Source: Coniochaeta sp. PMI_546 (lineage: Eukaryota > Ascomycota > Sordariomycetes > Coniochaetales > Coniochaetaceae). Taken from it: DNA of 64,000 bases. A program made the position numbers and the translations under genes. The stretch lies in the NCBI GenBank assembly GCA_021432605.1, contig MU271163.1, positions 124,001 through 188,000 on the forward strand. Reading direction: 5' to 3'. Positions 10,920 to 21,871 of this stretch are shown here, in pieces. Within the stretch, counting starts at the first letter, position 1; every line of letters begins with the position of its first letter. Under the pieces are notes generated by a model. The model was not told the origin of the DNA. It worked only from the letters and a program-made list of their open reading frames with translations, and did no database searches.

Positions 10920-12997
10920 CTACTTCTGCTTCCTGTCTTCCCAGTCACTTTTCAAAAAGCTGGCGCATCTCTCTGCCACCATGACGGTAGGAGCCATAGT
11001 GTGAGCACTCGGGATCTTGGGAAAGACACTTGCGTCAGCAATCCGTAGGTTCTCCATACCGTGTACCCTTAGCCTCTGATCGACCACGCCGTCTTGCGAT
11101 TGAACAGACATGCGGCAAGTACTGCTGAAGTGCAAGCTAGTAACGCATACGCGCTTCACGTACTCGTCGATCTGATCGTCTGTGATGGTACGCCAATTCT
11201 GCTTTGCTACCTTGTCTTGTTGCTTCTTCACGGCTGTATCGTCCGGCAGCGGTGACTTAACCGACGCGACAATCCCGGGCACATCTGGTGCCGGCTTGTG
11301 ATCCGGCAGCCCAGCCGCAGGTAGTTTAAGTTCTAGATCTCTCTCAGCGAAGAGCGAATCCAGGTATCCCAGATCCATGCCTGGCGCAAATGTCAAGGGC
11401 GCGGGATGCGGGTATCCGGCATTCACGAACTCCTCAGCGATACGCATTGTGAAGCGGGCGGCCTTGCGAGCAACAGCAACGTCACGCTTGTCAGACAGGA
11501 CCTGGTAGTGGATACGCGGGTGCTCTCGGGGGTCCGTCGAGGCTAGCTCGATGCTTCCGCGTGAGAAAGGCTGGACAAGCGTCGCAAAGATGCTGCTCAG
11601 AGACATGTTTGGCGACATCTCACGAATTGCTCTCAGAGGTATGAACATCACCTCGATGTCTGGGACATTCCGCGGCTCGGAAGCATCCATAGTTGAGCCG
11701 CCGTGTGCCGCTGTTTGGACTGCCATAGTCTGGGAATCAATGGCAGAGGTACGAGCAAAGATGCTTGCCGGTGTAGTGCTGTCGGCAAGAAGACCGATGC
11801 CGAAAACGATGTAGAGAAAGAGGTGCCACAAAATGCCCCATAGAGTTTCGATCTGGTGCAGAGTATCCTTGCGCGGAAGTTCCTGCATCATGGGTATTGC
11901 ATAATGGTCGCTTAGATTCCGTCCAACAGCGGGTACTTCGTGCACCAGCGGTATGCCATTCGGCTCGATCTGGTCTTTTGGGCCAATGCCGCTGGTAGGT
12001 TGTCAGTCGCGGTCCAAGTGTGCTTGAAGCAAAGCCTCTGTAGTCATTCTGTACCTGAGCATAAGCAACTGAGGTGTGCAAACCGTTCCACTGCAGATGA
12101 TGACCTCTCTTCGCGCCTTGACAAAGTACTCTTTGTCTATACTCGAACGTCTTGCATGTCGAACGTGCACACCCGTCACCCGCTTTCCTCTTGGATCAAT
12201 TTCAAGCCTTGAGGCAACGGCACCTGTGCAGACGCTGAGCCTGGCTTGCCTCTCGACTGCAATGTTAGCGTTCAGCCAGGCACGGTAGGCGGAGACCCTC
12301 CGCGACTTAGCATCAATGGTCTGATCCAGGTAAAAGAAGCCCTGAGCACTGGCTCTCGGATCATTCAGGTCTCTCTCGACCGGCAGGCCAACGGCCCTGG
12401 CAGCCTTCTCGTAGTACGGGATGCTTGACAGCCACGGGCCTGGCTGGCGGTTCTCGATCGGTCCGCTGTGACCGCGATGTGGTGCGTCAGGATGCCCGAC
12501 GGCATTCTCGCTCTTCTTGAAGAAGGGCTCGACCTTGTCCCAGCTCCAGTCATGCAAACCAAAGGACTGAGCCCATTCATTATAGCCGCCAGGCGCACCG
12601 CGAGTAAAAAGCATCGCGTTGATTCGAGTCGTTCCGCCGACTGCTTCAGCGGCCCATAACCTCATCCTACGGCCCCCGAGCTGCGTGATGGGCTCGGACA
12701 AACGGCTGACGGCTTGCATCCAGGGAAAATCGTAGTTTTGCCCAAGAAGGGGAATCCTGTTGTACCAAGAGTCCTTGACTCGCCCTTTCTCCAACACGAG
12801 GACGGAGACGGTAGGATCCTCACTTAGTCGTGATGCTAGGACACATCCAGCACAGCCGCCTGTGCGCTGAATTCAGTCAGGTGTCTCACCAGTAACGGAT
12901 GATGCGAGTACTTACCGCCTACGACGATGTAGTCAAAGCTCATGCCGTCAACATCTTCAGGCCGCCGCTCCGGATACGAGGAAGAAAACGGCCACAT
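10920..12997 (-). CDS. GMC-family FAD oxidoreductase (choline dehydrogenase / aryl-alcohol oxidase type)
   Basis: Three exons, complement(10920..11991, 12055..12859, 12916..12997), 652 aa; introns 63 and 56 bp. Start MWPFSSSYPERRPEDVDG is my choice. The FAD dinucleotide motif GGGCAG is at residues 27-32 (split by intron 1), followed by VLVLEKG. GMC signature 1 appears as GGTTRINAMLFTRGAPGGYNEW and signature 2 as SGTVCTPQLLMLSGIGP (split by intron 2). The C-terminus has HFSSTCRM and SAHTMAPTVMVAERCASFL, which supply the active-site His region. An unusual hydrophobic segment (LWGILWHLFLYIVFGIGLLA) lies in the substrate-domain region. The family oxidises alcohols, using FAD. The frame stays open about 80 bp upstream of the chosen start, and a possible leader exon exists near 13140-13170, but no join kept the frame. 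Confidence 0.85.
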
Positions 12998-13624
12998 CTT
13001 GGCGGTATTGCGATCAGTGTTTAGGTTCCAGAGCTCATCGACGCTGTTCAGAGTTTGTTGGATAAGACAAAGAGGGTAAGCACTGAGCAGATCTCAAGTT
13101 CAGTGCAGTTCTGTCGTGCAGGGGGCGTTGATTACATACCGCTGCGCTTTATCCCTGCCGTACTGAGGTGCATAGTAAGACCCCGCAGCTCACATCGTGG
13201 CGCAAAGTTGGTCCCGAACACAGCGTCTAGCTGTGTCGGCATCATAGCATCGGAAGACTGGATTTCGGATGCATGGAGTCGTTCCATATCCGGGCCTAAC
13301 ACCAAATTTTGAGCCCGTCATCGCTCATGTGGTAACCAGTAACTCGCCCACATAATTGCTGGACCCTAAGGCACAAGGCGGTGGATCGTCGTTAGTAAAG
13401 AATGTGCAAACGACAAGCGGAACAAGGGCTTCTGCAGTAGTAGGTAAGCCAATTGTTAACAACACATCACGAAGGATCCACACTGTTTGACCGTGTTATA
13501 GTACTAGGTTGTTTATTTTGAACGACATAAGCTCGGTACCCTGGAGCAGAACAAGTGCGTGCCTCGGTTACTGAGCACGCTTCATCACCAGCCAGCTTCG
13601 CAGCCATTTGAGGAGACCGTCCTC
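12998..13624. other. Intergenic upstream of GMC gene
   Basis: Promoter of the GMC gene and 3' flank of the M4 protease gene. A splice-like GTATGT/CTCAG pair at 13083-13139 (minus strand) could belong to a 5' UTR intron of the GMC transcript. Confidence 0.35.
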
Positions 13625-15194
13625 CTAGTGACCCTTACGGACGACGCCGACCTCATTCCAGGCATCGCGGACAATCTTGGCGCCCTCTTCCTGGTACAGC
13701 TCCTCGGCAATGTCGACGGTGACGTCCGCGAATTGGAGAAAGGTGCACTTGGCCGGGACCCGACCGCTGTTCAAGGCCTTCCACCAGATCTGCCCGGCCT
13801 TCTCCCACGAGTACCCGCCGAAGGCGACAGAAGCGAGGTAGAAGGCCTTGTTCGGGATGCCGCTGAAGATGTGCACGCCGCCCTCGTCCTCTTCGGTCTG
13901 GTAGTAGCCCGAAAAGTTGTCCGGCTGCGGATCCTTGCCCTTGAGGTGGGAAGATATGCGTGAGCGACGTCATGTTCCGAACTGAGGTGTTGTAAGGAGA
14001 TGGAAAAGAAACTTACCATGCGTGGATCGTCGTAGGCAGTGCCAGGAGCTTTCATGCTGCGCAATGCGACTCCCTTGATTTCTGGGAGAAGACAGCCCTC
14101 GCCGATAAGCCAATCGGCCTTTTCGGCGGTCTCGTCTTCGACCTTCTGCTTGACCATGATGCCAAAAACGTCGGAGACGTGCTCGTTCAAGGCGCCGCTC
14201 TGGCCCTCGTAGTCGAGGGGACTGGTGTGCTCGGTAACAGCATGCTATAAAGGCATGTCAGTGACGTGCTCGGAAACCAGATAGGAAAATATTCGCTCAC
14301 AGTCATCTCGTGGCCGATGACATCAATGCATTTGGTGAAGTTGTAGAGCATCTGGCCGCCGTCGCCAAAGACCATCTGCATCTTCAGGGGGTCCCAAACT
14401 AGATACCTGTGAGTTGACAACGACTTCGAGACGTGCTGATAATTGATGTGAGACTTACATGCGTTCTCGTAGTTCTTGGCGAAATGCACAGAGCTCAGCA
14501 CATGCATGTTGTTGTTATCGATGCTCCTCCACTTGAAGATGGAGAGGTAGAAATCCAGCACCTTTCCGACATTGTCAAACGCCTCGTTGACGGCCTTGTC
14601 CTTCGAAGGTCCCTGGCCCTCGGCGCGGATGACCTTGCCGGGAAGACGAGCCTCGTTTGCGTTGTGTTGGGCATCATACACGGCTCGCCAAAAGTGACCA
14701 CCGTCGTCTGGCTGCGTTCCTGCTGCGGCGGAGGCTAGCGTCCTCTGAGTCTGCTCTCCAGCAATTCCCTGCTGGGCCTTGTACGAGCTGATAGCCTTCT
14801 GAAGATCCTCGAGCTGGGCGCGTGCGCGGGATTTGGTCTCGTCGTCGACGTCGTCAGCCTCCGCGATGTGACGGAGCATCTGCTCCGGCACGATGGACTG
14901 GCGGGCAACATTGTGTGGGTGCTGCTGGCTACCGCGAGGCAGCGCCAGGGCAGCGAAGCGCTCCTTCCTGGCAGAGCAGTAGAGGCGGTGGTAAGCGAGC
15001 GACTCCCGGGCACACTGGCGATGCTCTTCCGGGTTGGCAGTGCTCTCGGCAATACCGCGGAGCAGGTACTCCGGAACGATACAGCAGACGTGAGAGTTAC
15101 GAGCCATGTTCGCTGACTGTGTGTGAAAGCGATGGCCAGATAACGACGAGGCGCTGGACTTGAGTAGGGATGATCGATGAATACGACTGAGCAT
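13625..15194 (-). CDS. Protealysin-like M4 (thermolysin-family) metalloprotease
   Basis: Four exons, complement(13625..13939, 14017..14244, 14301..14398, 14459..15194), 458 aa; introns 77, 56 and 60 bp. The zinc site is HEMTH (275-279) with the third ligand Glu299 in GALNEHVSD, the exact 20-residue spacing of thermolysin. The catalytic His is in GGVHIFSGIPNKAFYL (about 377). Substrate-strand residues are ENAFWDPLKMQMVFGDGG, split by intron 1. Instead of the long FTP/PepSY propeptide it has the short protealysin-type one, and the motif occurs twice: VCCIVPEYLLRGIAE (36-50) and RQSIVPEQMLRHIAE (about 98-112). The first 29 residues are Arg/Ser-rich without acids and resemble a mitochondrial presequence; Met30 is an alternative start that would give a cytosolic form. 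M4 enzymes are mostly bacterial, so ancient transfer is likely. All catalytic residues are intact. Confidence 0.88.
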
Positions 15195-16510
15195 GAAACT
15201 GGGATTCCCGTGCAATAGCTGCAAGTATGAAGAGGATAGCAGTGCGATCACAGGACGGGAAACTTGGGGGGATATGTATAAGAGAAAATCAGGACGTTGT
15301 GGAGGAATTGAGGAGACGAGAACAAAGACGGTCTACCAAGGAGTCATACTGTCTTATACGAAGAGGCAGCCCTCCTGTCATGCTGTCCTCCTGTTCTGCC
15401 TTGGAAGTACACGTAGTCGTGACCCTCTGATGAAGTGGGCGCCACCATGGTTCAGCAGGGCAAGCCCGGTCGGTGTAGCTGCACTTGCATCTCCTACGCC
15501 GAGGTGCTGTTTCCAATGCGAGACATGCGTAACACAACGGCAAGACACAGACCTGCCCATCTCATTGGCAGGATGGTGCAGTCACGCACCGCGTGGTTGC
15601 CGCAACGCATCCTTGAATTCATTCCCACTGGCGGGTGCCTGAGTGGCAAAGCCCCTCCTCATGCGCGAATTCTCCAGCCTTCCTTCCCGCCGACAAGCGT
15701 CTTGGTAGGTAGTCAAGCCATGGTTGGTTCGAGACTGCCGTCCCCATAGGGTGTGAGGGTGGTGTCGTCAAGCTGTGCAACACAAGAGTGCCGAAGGGTG
15801 GGGAGCTGAAAGTTAGTGGTCTGCTGCCCTAAAGGCGGGGTCCTTCCCTACCGTTACCTTATCTTGGCCCAGCACCGCTAGTGCCCGGTGAGCTTGTTTT
15901 GAAACCAGGAATTGTCAACGATCCACTGGCCTCCAGGGCTCTCGGCGAGTGAGCTCACGCCAGCAAACAATGCCAAGGAACGCGTATCTTGTCTATCGCG
16001 CTGGCTGACGTACCCTTACTGGCATTCTTTCAAGCTTTTCAACAAGTTCGCTCCTCTGCGGTAGGGCACCGGTGTTTGAGGTCGCATGGGAAGTGACTGT
16101 GAGGTCATCTCTGGCCTCCAGCCCCCGAACGGAGCGAATGAGTGGCTTAAGGTCGCAGAGAAGTGTCGAGATCACATTGGTTCGCACTGCGCATCTTCAG
16201 TATGTTCCATTAGCACGCCCAAAAGCTTACGTCCACAGCCCTAGAGCTTCTGCAAGTTATCGGCTGAATCAATGAAGCTCTTGATGATGAGACGGCTGTT
16301 CAGATGCAGTGAAACCACACCGTAACTTTGGAGAATAGTATCACATGGCCAGGACCATTGTGATGTTGCTTGCAGCTGATGGAGCGCAACGAATAGGATG
16401 TCTCTACCTACTATCACCCCCGGTGGATCAAGTTCTGTGCGGCTCGACACACTGAGAACCGATGGACCGGTCATGATACTGACTAACGAAATTGCTTCAC
16501 ACCTTCAGCT
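15195..16510. other. Intergenic, about 1.3 kb
   Basis: Promoter of the M4 protease gene (TATA-like TTATACATAT on the minus strand near 15273-15282) and 3' flank of the GH35 gene. Open frames here have no motif. Confidence 0.4.
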
Positions 16511-19500
16511 TCAGGCATAACTCAACCTATCACCCGTCCATCCAGGTCTGAGGTATGAACCATTAAACTTCATGTCAAAGCTGCTGGAGTGAACGTAATC
16601 CAGGTTCCACTCAACCTTAACTTCAGAACCCTCGGCACTCTGGCTCCACACCGTAACCGCAATGGTATTGTCACCGTCGTAGTCAAGTATTCCAGGCGGA
16701 ACAGGGAAGTCGATCTGGTTACCGATATACGGGTTGAAACGTCCATACTGGTAGCCATTGACGAATAGCAAGACGCGCACCCTATTACTGTATCCCGGGA
16801 CGGTCGGAGTAAACGTGGAGGAGTTCGTCGAGCTTCCGGGGGCCGTAAGCCGAAAGGAGATGGACACGTCCAGGCCGTCGGGAACATGGAGAGGTACGAC
16901 AGTTCGGAAGACCTTGATGCCTGCGCCAGGTACCGCGAGCGATGAGCCGCCGCTCTCTTCTTGCCAGTCATCGTCCGAGAACCCTGGGAGGTGGGCGCCA
17001 ATGCGCTCCGCGTAGAGACCACCTTCGTTTAGGGGTCCACGAACGGGATCAATGTTGCGCTCGCCGCCTGCGGTACCGGCAATCTTCCAACTGGTGAACG
17101 AATAGCCTGGCCCGCCGGCGCTGCGGTCGGATGGACCAAGAATGGTGGCATTCGTGACGCCGCGAGGGTTGACAGCAGCCTCACGGAGGTCGTGGCCGGA
17201 GTTGTCCATCACAACCACCAGGATGTTGTCTTGGCCGTCAGTCCTCAAAGTTGCGTTGGCGAATGAGAGGTTGATGGCTCCGATCCCAGTATATGACAGA
17301 CCGAGGTATGATCCTATGTATTGTGCATTAAGCCAAGCTGAATAGCCGAATGCATTCCCGCCCGTCACATTCAGCGCTACCCCGGTTGGTGGAGATGTGG
17401 TGGAAGGGAATGTTGCCCGATAAATGTGGTTTCCGACATGGATCCCGTAGTCGTCGACATAGAGCACAGGGTTAAAGCTGTCAGGCTTGACAATGTTGGG
17501 CGTTGTGGTTTTGTTAGCATCTAGGCATGGCAGAACTGCATTAGCCATGCTGACTGTTGGAAAATCGTAGCTTGAAGACTTACCAACCCAGCCGTTGCTA
17601 GAAGCGTTGTAGCTCAGAGAGATCTCCGGCAAGCTATCGTGAGATCTCCACGGTCTGAGGGCCGGTAGCTTATAAGTGCCCGATCCAACAAGCGAAGCCT
17701 TCCGCATGCCTCCGTTTGTCGCCGTGATGGCGAGCTTCTTGCCATTCCAGGAGATGGAGCAGGCGGATTTCGGGGCAAACACGTACAGCACTGTTTCGTT
17801 AGACTCCAAATCTCCAGTCAATTCCAGGGTCTTGGTCTTCTTATTCATCATGGCAGTCCTAACAAGATATGGCCCCTGTACGAGCACTTTCAATGTGTTA
17901 ACAGCAGGACAGACCTTCTTAGACCTGAAAACCTTACCTGTATCATTTGCAGGGACCGCTGGGTCATTGGTCAAGGTCGGAACCCAGAAATTATAAGCAG
18001 CATTTCGGTCTAGCAGCACAACCCTCGTCCCGTCATCCAAGTCGACGATAGTCATTCCTGGCGTCTGCGTATAGGAGACTGTAACATTATCCGAGCCGGG
18101 GTGGAATTTGAGGCTCGACGAGGTCTTGCCGCCGAGCCCATCAACGGACGCTTCCTTGCCAGATTTGGCGCCACGCATGGCAAACTCTCCTGATTCACCA
18201 GCTGGGAGCCAGAGGACCAAGATCTCTTGCTTGTCAACGATCGCATATGTGAGGACTTCGGACGTGGAGTAAAGGAGGGTTTTGCTTCCGAAGGTGAAGT
18301 CCGTGACGATGATCTTCGCCTGGTGCCCATTGATCGAGATTGACCCTCCGTGTTGCGGAATTGTGACTACACTGAGTTAAAACTCGTGTATAAGTGTAAC
18401 GAAAGTCAAAACTACCTACAGAGTCCTCTAGAAGTGTTGACATTCAGGCTGAAGGTCTCTAGTGTACTCGAGGGAGAGTAGGCATGCATAGTCACATAAA
18501 ACCCGGCGTTCGTATCTGGGTTCCTAAGTTCGGCTGTGGTGATGGCAGTGTTACTGGTGTACGACGTGCCCTGAACGTGATGACTGTCAGCAGACTATGG
18601 CAGGTGTTCATGTTGGCGAAAGGTTCACTTACGTTTCCTAGCCTCTCTGTTTTCGCAAGGTCCTTTGCAGCTATGACGACTGTTAGTGTGCACCACCGCC
18701 TCGCTGCTGGCCGGGGATTACATACCGCGTGTGAAGAGAGTCAGTAGTTTTGTCTCGTAGTACTTGCTTCCTATTGCTCTGTTCTCCGAGACCGGCGAGG
18801 AATAGTCGTAACTCGAGGCTTCACATGACGATAAGCATAGTTGCCGAATCAGTGGAAGAACGCTCCTTACCAACCACTGGCGCTGCAAGCCATCCCCAAT
18901 TCGTCCCTCCGAACAGCATGTAGAGTGATATAGCCGTCACGCGCTGGTAGATTAGATTACGATAAAAGAGATTTGCAAAGTCCGCTCCAATGTCGCTTGG
19001 ACAGCCGCCTTGCGGACCACCCCAAGGGTTGTATGAGCCGCCTTGGAACTCCGGCATGAAGTTCGGTTGGGTTCTTCGGCCAAGTGTTAGTTGACACTCC
19101 CGGAAACCCAGACACTGTAGAAACTTACGGAGACTGCTTCTCGAAATATCTAGCCGGTTGTCAGAGTTTAGGGAGTTATACATACAATTAAATGGGTGGA
19201 ATCATGACTCTCAGTGACTTACCCAACATAATCCGCGACTTGCTACTACTGGTCAGTATGATAGACTCAACTACGAAGCGTGGGCCTCACTTACGTATGC
19301 GATATACTCGCCGTTTGTGCTGGTGCACTCGCTAAGGTTGCAACTCCAGCAGGACGGATAGCTGTCGACACCGACGACATCAACATTGCCTGTCTCATTG
19401 GAAAAGTCCTTTGACCAAGAGTATCCGAACTCGAAGAGAGGTCAGCGTAATGCACAGGTGAATGATGAACGACAGATCTCACCATATTTGGTGCGTTATG

Positions 19501-20522
19501 GGTCAGAGGGACATCGATGCCATTGGCCCTAGCCACGTCCTCAAGCTCCTGCATATAGTCGTCGATTGATGGGTTGGGAGTTTTCTTCGAAATGTCCTTC
19601 CATTGTCCGCTCAGTTCGTTTTCGATCTGCAAGGGGTATTAGGTCTACGACTTCAGCAATATCAAGCCATGAATACGCACCTGGTACAAAACGACATTCC
19701 CACCGTTCGTTATCAGATGTGGTCTGAAGATTTCTGAGATTTTCGACCAGTATGGCTTCCAGGCATTGGTGTAGAGCGGATCACTTGTCCGCAATTCGCC
19801 GTATGCTCCAGTCGTCAGCCACAGAGGAAATCCGCCGGCGTTTGTTTCAGCATTGACATACGGCCCCGGCCGGACAATCATATACATGCCCAGATCCTTG
19901 GCCAGCTCGAGAATGGTGATAAAGTTGTGTGCGCCGGTCTCAAAGTCCAGTATACCCGATGCTGGCTCATGATACCCCCAGTGATTATAGATAGAAAAGG
20001 CATTGAACCTTTATCTCACTGGTTAACTCTGTTGAAGGAACTTGCTAGCTGGCATGTTCAAGTCTACTCACCCGGCAGCTTTCACCTTCTCAAGTAAATC
20101 CTTCCATAACTCCGGCCTAGTGAGCCATCAGCAACCAGTCCGTAAAAGAGACCTGTGGATGATCAACGATGCGTCCACTTACACTGGTAATCTCCAGTAG
20201 TGAAACTTATACAAGACTTATTAGACCTAGTTATCCGGTGTGTTTGATACGTAATGCTGTTTGAGTAATGCATACCTCTCCTGAAAAAACGAACAGGCGC
20301 TGGCCATTGATCATGAAGCTGTAGTGATCCCTACATTATCATTTCAGTTAGCTTGAGCACGCTCAACAATAGACCTCAAAAGTCACGGAAAGCAGACCAT
20401 TCGACTAGGTTTGTCAGTCCATCACTGTGTACTGGCCATTGAGGCGTCACGTTCTGTGCCAATGCAGCAGAAGCTGCTAGCAGCACGGATACCGCTCTCA
20501 ACATTCCGCAACAGGTGACCAT
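16511..20522 (-). CDS. GH35 beta-galactosidase, secreted (LacA type)
   Basis: Sixteen exons, complement(16511..17520, 17584..17886, 17938..18371, 18416..18570, 18633..18670, 18726..18818, 18871..19073, 19129..19149, 19223..19242, 19295..19429, 19483..19626, 19681..20008, 20072..20116, 20183..20205, 20276..20330, 20398..20522), 1043 aa. The signal peptide ends near ASAALAQ. The TIM-barrel motifs are [33 protein letters not shown], acid/base Glu196 in QIENEL, nucleophile Glu307 in [13 protein letters not shown], and FGGTNWGW. Then follow the beta-galactosidase domains 2-5 to the C-terminus (ADKTTTPN-like [19 protein letters not shown]). Three exons are only 20-23 nt. Two introns (51 and 63 bp) are stop-free and in frame. 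The donor of intron 1 (GTCTGC) is weak. The enzyme removes terminal beta-galactose from plant cell-wall galactans or lactose outside the cell. Length fits the ~1,005-1,020 aa of Aspergillus-type enzymes. Confidence 0.9.
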
Positions 20523-20614
20523 TCTATACGCATGAGTCGCTCAGCTTGACCCGATTGGATTTGAATAGTTGCATGTCTGTATATTTTCACTGCACTGTTC
20601 AACCACCGCAGGGC

Positions 20615-20623
20615 ATATATATG
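20615..20623 (-). promoter_or_regulatory. TATA-box candidate of GH35 gene
   Basis: An alternating TATATATA-type stretch in GGCATATATATGG lies about 95-100 bp upstream of the GH35 start codon, a usual distance for fungal core promoters. Confidence 0.45.
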
Positions 20624-20685
20624 GACTGCATCCCCATGACAGCAGATGTAACGCCGTTACCAGTCTATCACTCATACATCAGGGC

Positions 20686-20698
20686 CCCCGCAGCGGGG
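20686..20698. promoter_or_regulatory. Inverted pair of CreA-type sites (SYGGRG)
   Basis: CCCCGC at 20686-20691 and GCGGGG at 20693-20698 form an inverted pair about 165-175 bp upstream of the GH35 start. SYGGRG is the consensus of the carbon-catabolite repressor CreA/CRE1, and closely spaced pairs are the functional form. This fits glucose repression of a beta-galactosidase, but chance matches are common. Confidence 0.35.
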
Positions 20699-21490
20699 AA
20701 TGAAGAAGACCTGGCTGATAGATGATCTCTCATAGAATAATTGCCCCATGGCCCCCGATCCTTGCAGCGTGACGATGCGCACGAAGCAGAAATTTGACCG
20801 TTGCGACGTTGAAAAATAACCTGCCGGGCTAGCAGGTACCGAGACAGGTGGGGGTAATGACGCAACGACGGATGAACCACACGAAACACTCTTATTCGGC
20901 GAGAACAGAAACATCATATTTACTCGTACCCAGAAAATAGGTGGGTAACGAGCTCAAACCGAACCGGGTCTTGCCGGAATGAGGTTGTCGCCCTCGAAGA
21001 TATACACGGCCAGGGTCAAGTTGTCAACATCGGTAAGGCCCGTACCCTGACCCCGGCGCGTCGGTCCGTCTGTAATCTTATATGGGATCATGTGTTCACC
21101 CACCAATACGGCGTCTCCCATTTCTGCTTTCGCCATCAGATCTGGAAATCAAGCAAGGCCCCTTAACTTGGTTCCCCGATCTTCAGTTCGCTCAGCAGAC
21201 CGCATATCGCGCGCTGCTCTCTCGGCTTGAGCTCGATGGATAGTAGTCCTTCAATGCTGTGACTTCTATCTTCCATAGTCGAGAATAGTGAATGCACAAA
21301 AAGGTCAGTGATGAGACGGAAACGGTGGTGATAGAGGGGAGAGATGCGTGGTCTTTGGAATATCATCAAGCCAACATAGTATGAGAGCCCTAGCACTCGG
21401 ATGGCCGAAACTCAACTTCGCCACGGAAGCTGTCTATGTGGTAGAGGGTAGTGGGAGAGGAAGACTCCACCGAAGATGCAATATGCTCCT

Positions 21491-21871
21491 CTAAGCCAAA
21501 TACACCAACCCAGACAAAGCCAGCACCAAAATACCAGTTTCCTTCAAGGTCCATGACCCCGTCCTAGCACCTGCGTTGAACTGCCAGCCCATGATCTTCG
21601 GGCTGGTGCCATTTGCCCCATTCAACTTCAAGCAACTCGATGATTTATCTTGCACATCCTGGTGACTCGCTCCCTTATCGAAATAGGACTTAGGTAGCTC
21701 GCACCAGAGCGAACAATTGTTGACAACCTGTACTGGATTAGGTCGGCAGCATGTGACCATGGGGGTGTATGAGGCGTTGGAGCCTGGGACGACCATGACG
21801 TTGATATTCTGGGGGATAGGAAGCGACATGATATCGGGGATGGAGGTATCTGAGCATGATATGTTCGCCAT
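21491..21871 (-). CDS. Small orphan protein with hydrophobic C-terminus
   Basis: Single exon, 126 aa. No family recognised. It has seven cysteines (ISCSD, TCCRPNP, NNCSLWCELP, SSCLKLNG), several N-glycosylation sequons and a hydrophobic tail (TGILVLALSGLVYLA) preceded by small residues, as in GPI-anchor or tail-anchor signals. It lacks an N-terminal signal peptide at this start, so a missed 5' exon or tail anchoring is possible. The regular composition and Cys pattern suggest a real gene. Confidence 0.5.
   Translation of the reverse strand: MANISCSDTSIPDIMSLPIPQNINVMVVPGSNASYTPMVTCCRPNPVQVVNNCSLWCELPKSYFDKGASHQDVQDKSSSCLKLNGANGTSPKIMGWQFNAGARTGSWTLKETGILVLALSGLVYLA

Larger units (their letters stand above)
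20523..21490. other. GH35 promoter region and unassigned small frames
   Basis: Holds the GH35 promoter (separate entries). Further right, minus frames at 20954-21136 (60 codons) and 21163-21396 (77 codons) are open but I could not join them with a credible intron and recognise no domain. Confidence 0.4.

Noticed and set aside
13055-13175. Extra 5' coding exon for the GMC oxidoreductase (start near 13171)
   Set aside because: Splice signals exist, but the only donor/acceptor pair puts the next exon in a frame with an early stop; may be a 5' UTR intron instead.
20954-21396. Two small minus frames (60 and 77 codons) as one spliced gene
   Set aside because: No intron with acceptable donor and length joins them; kept only as a note in the intergenic entry.
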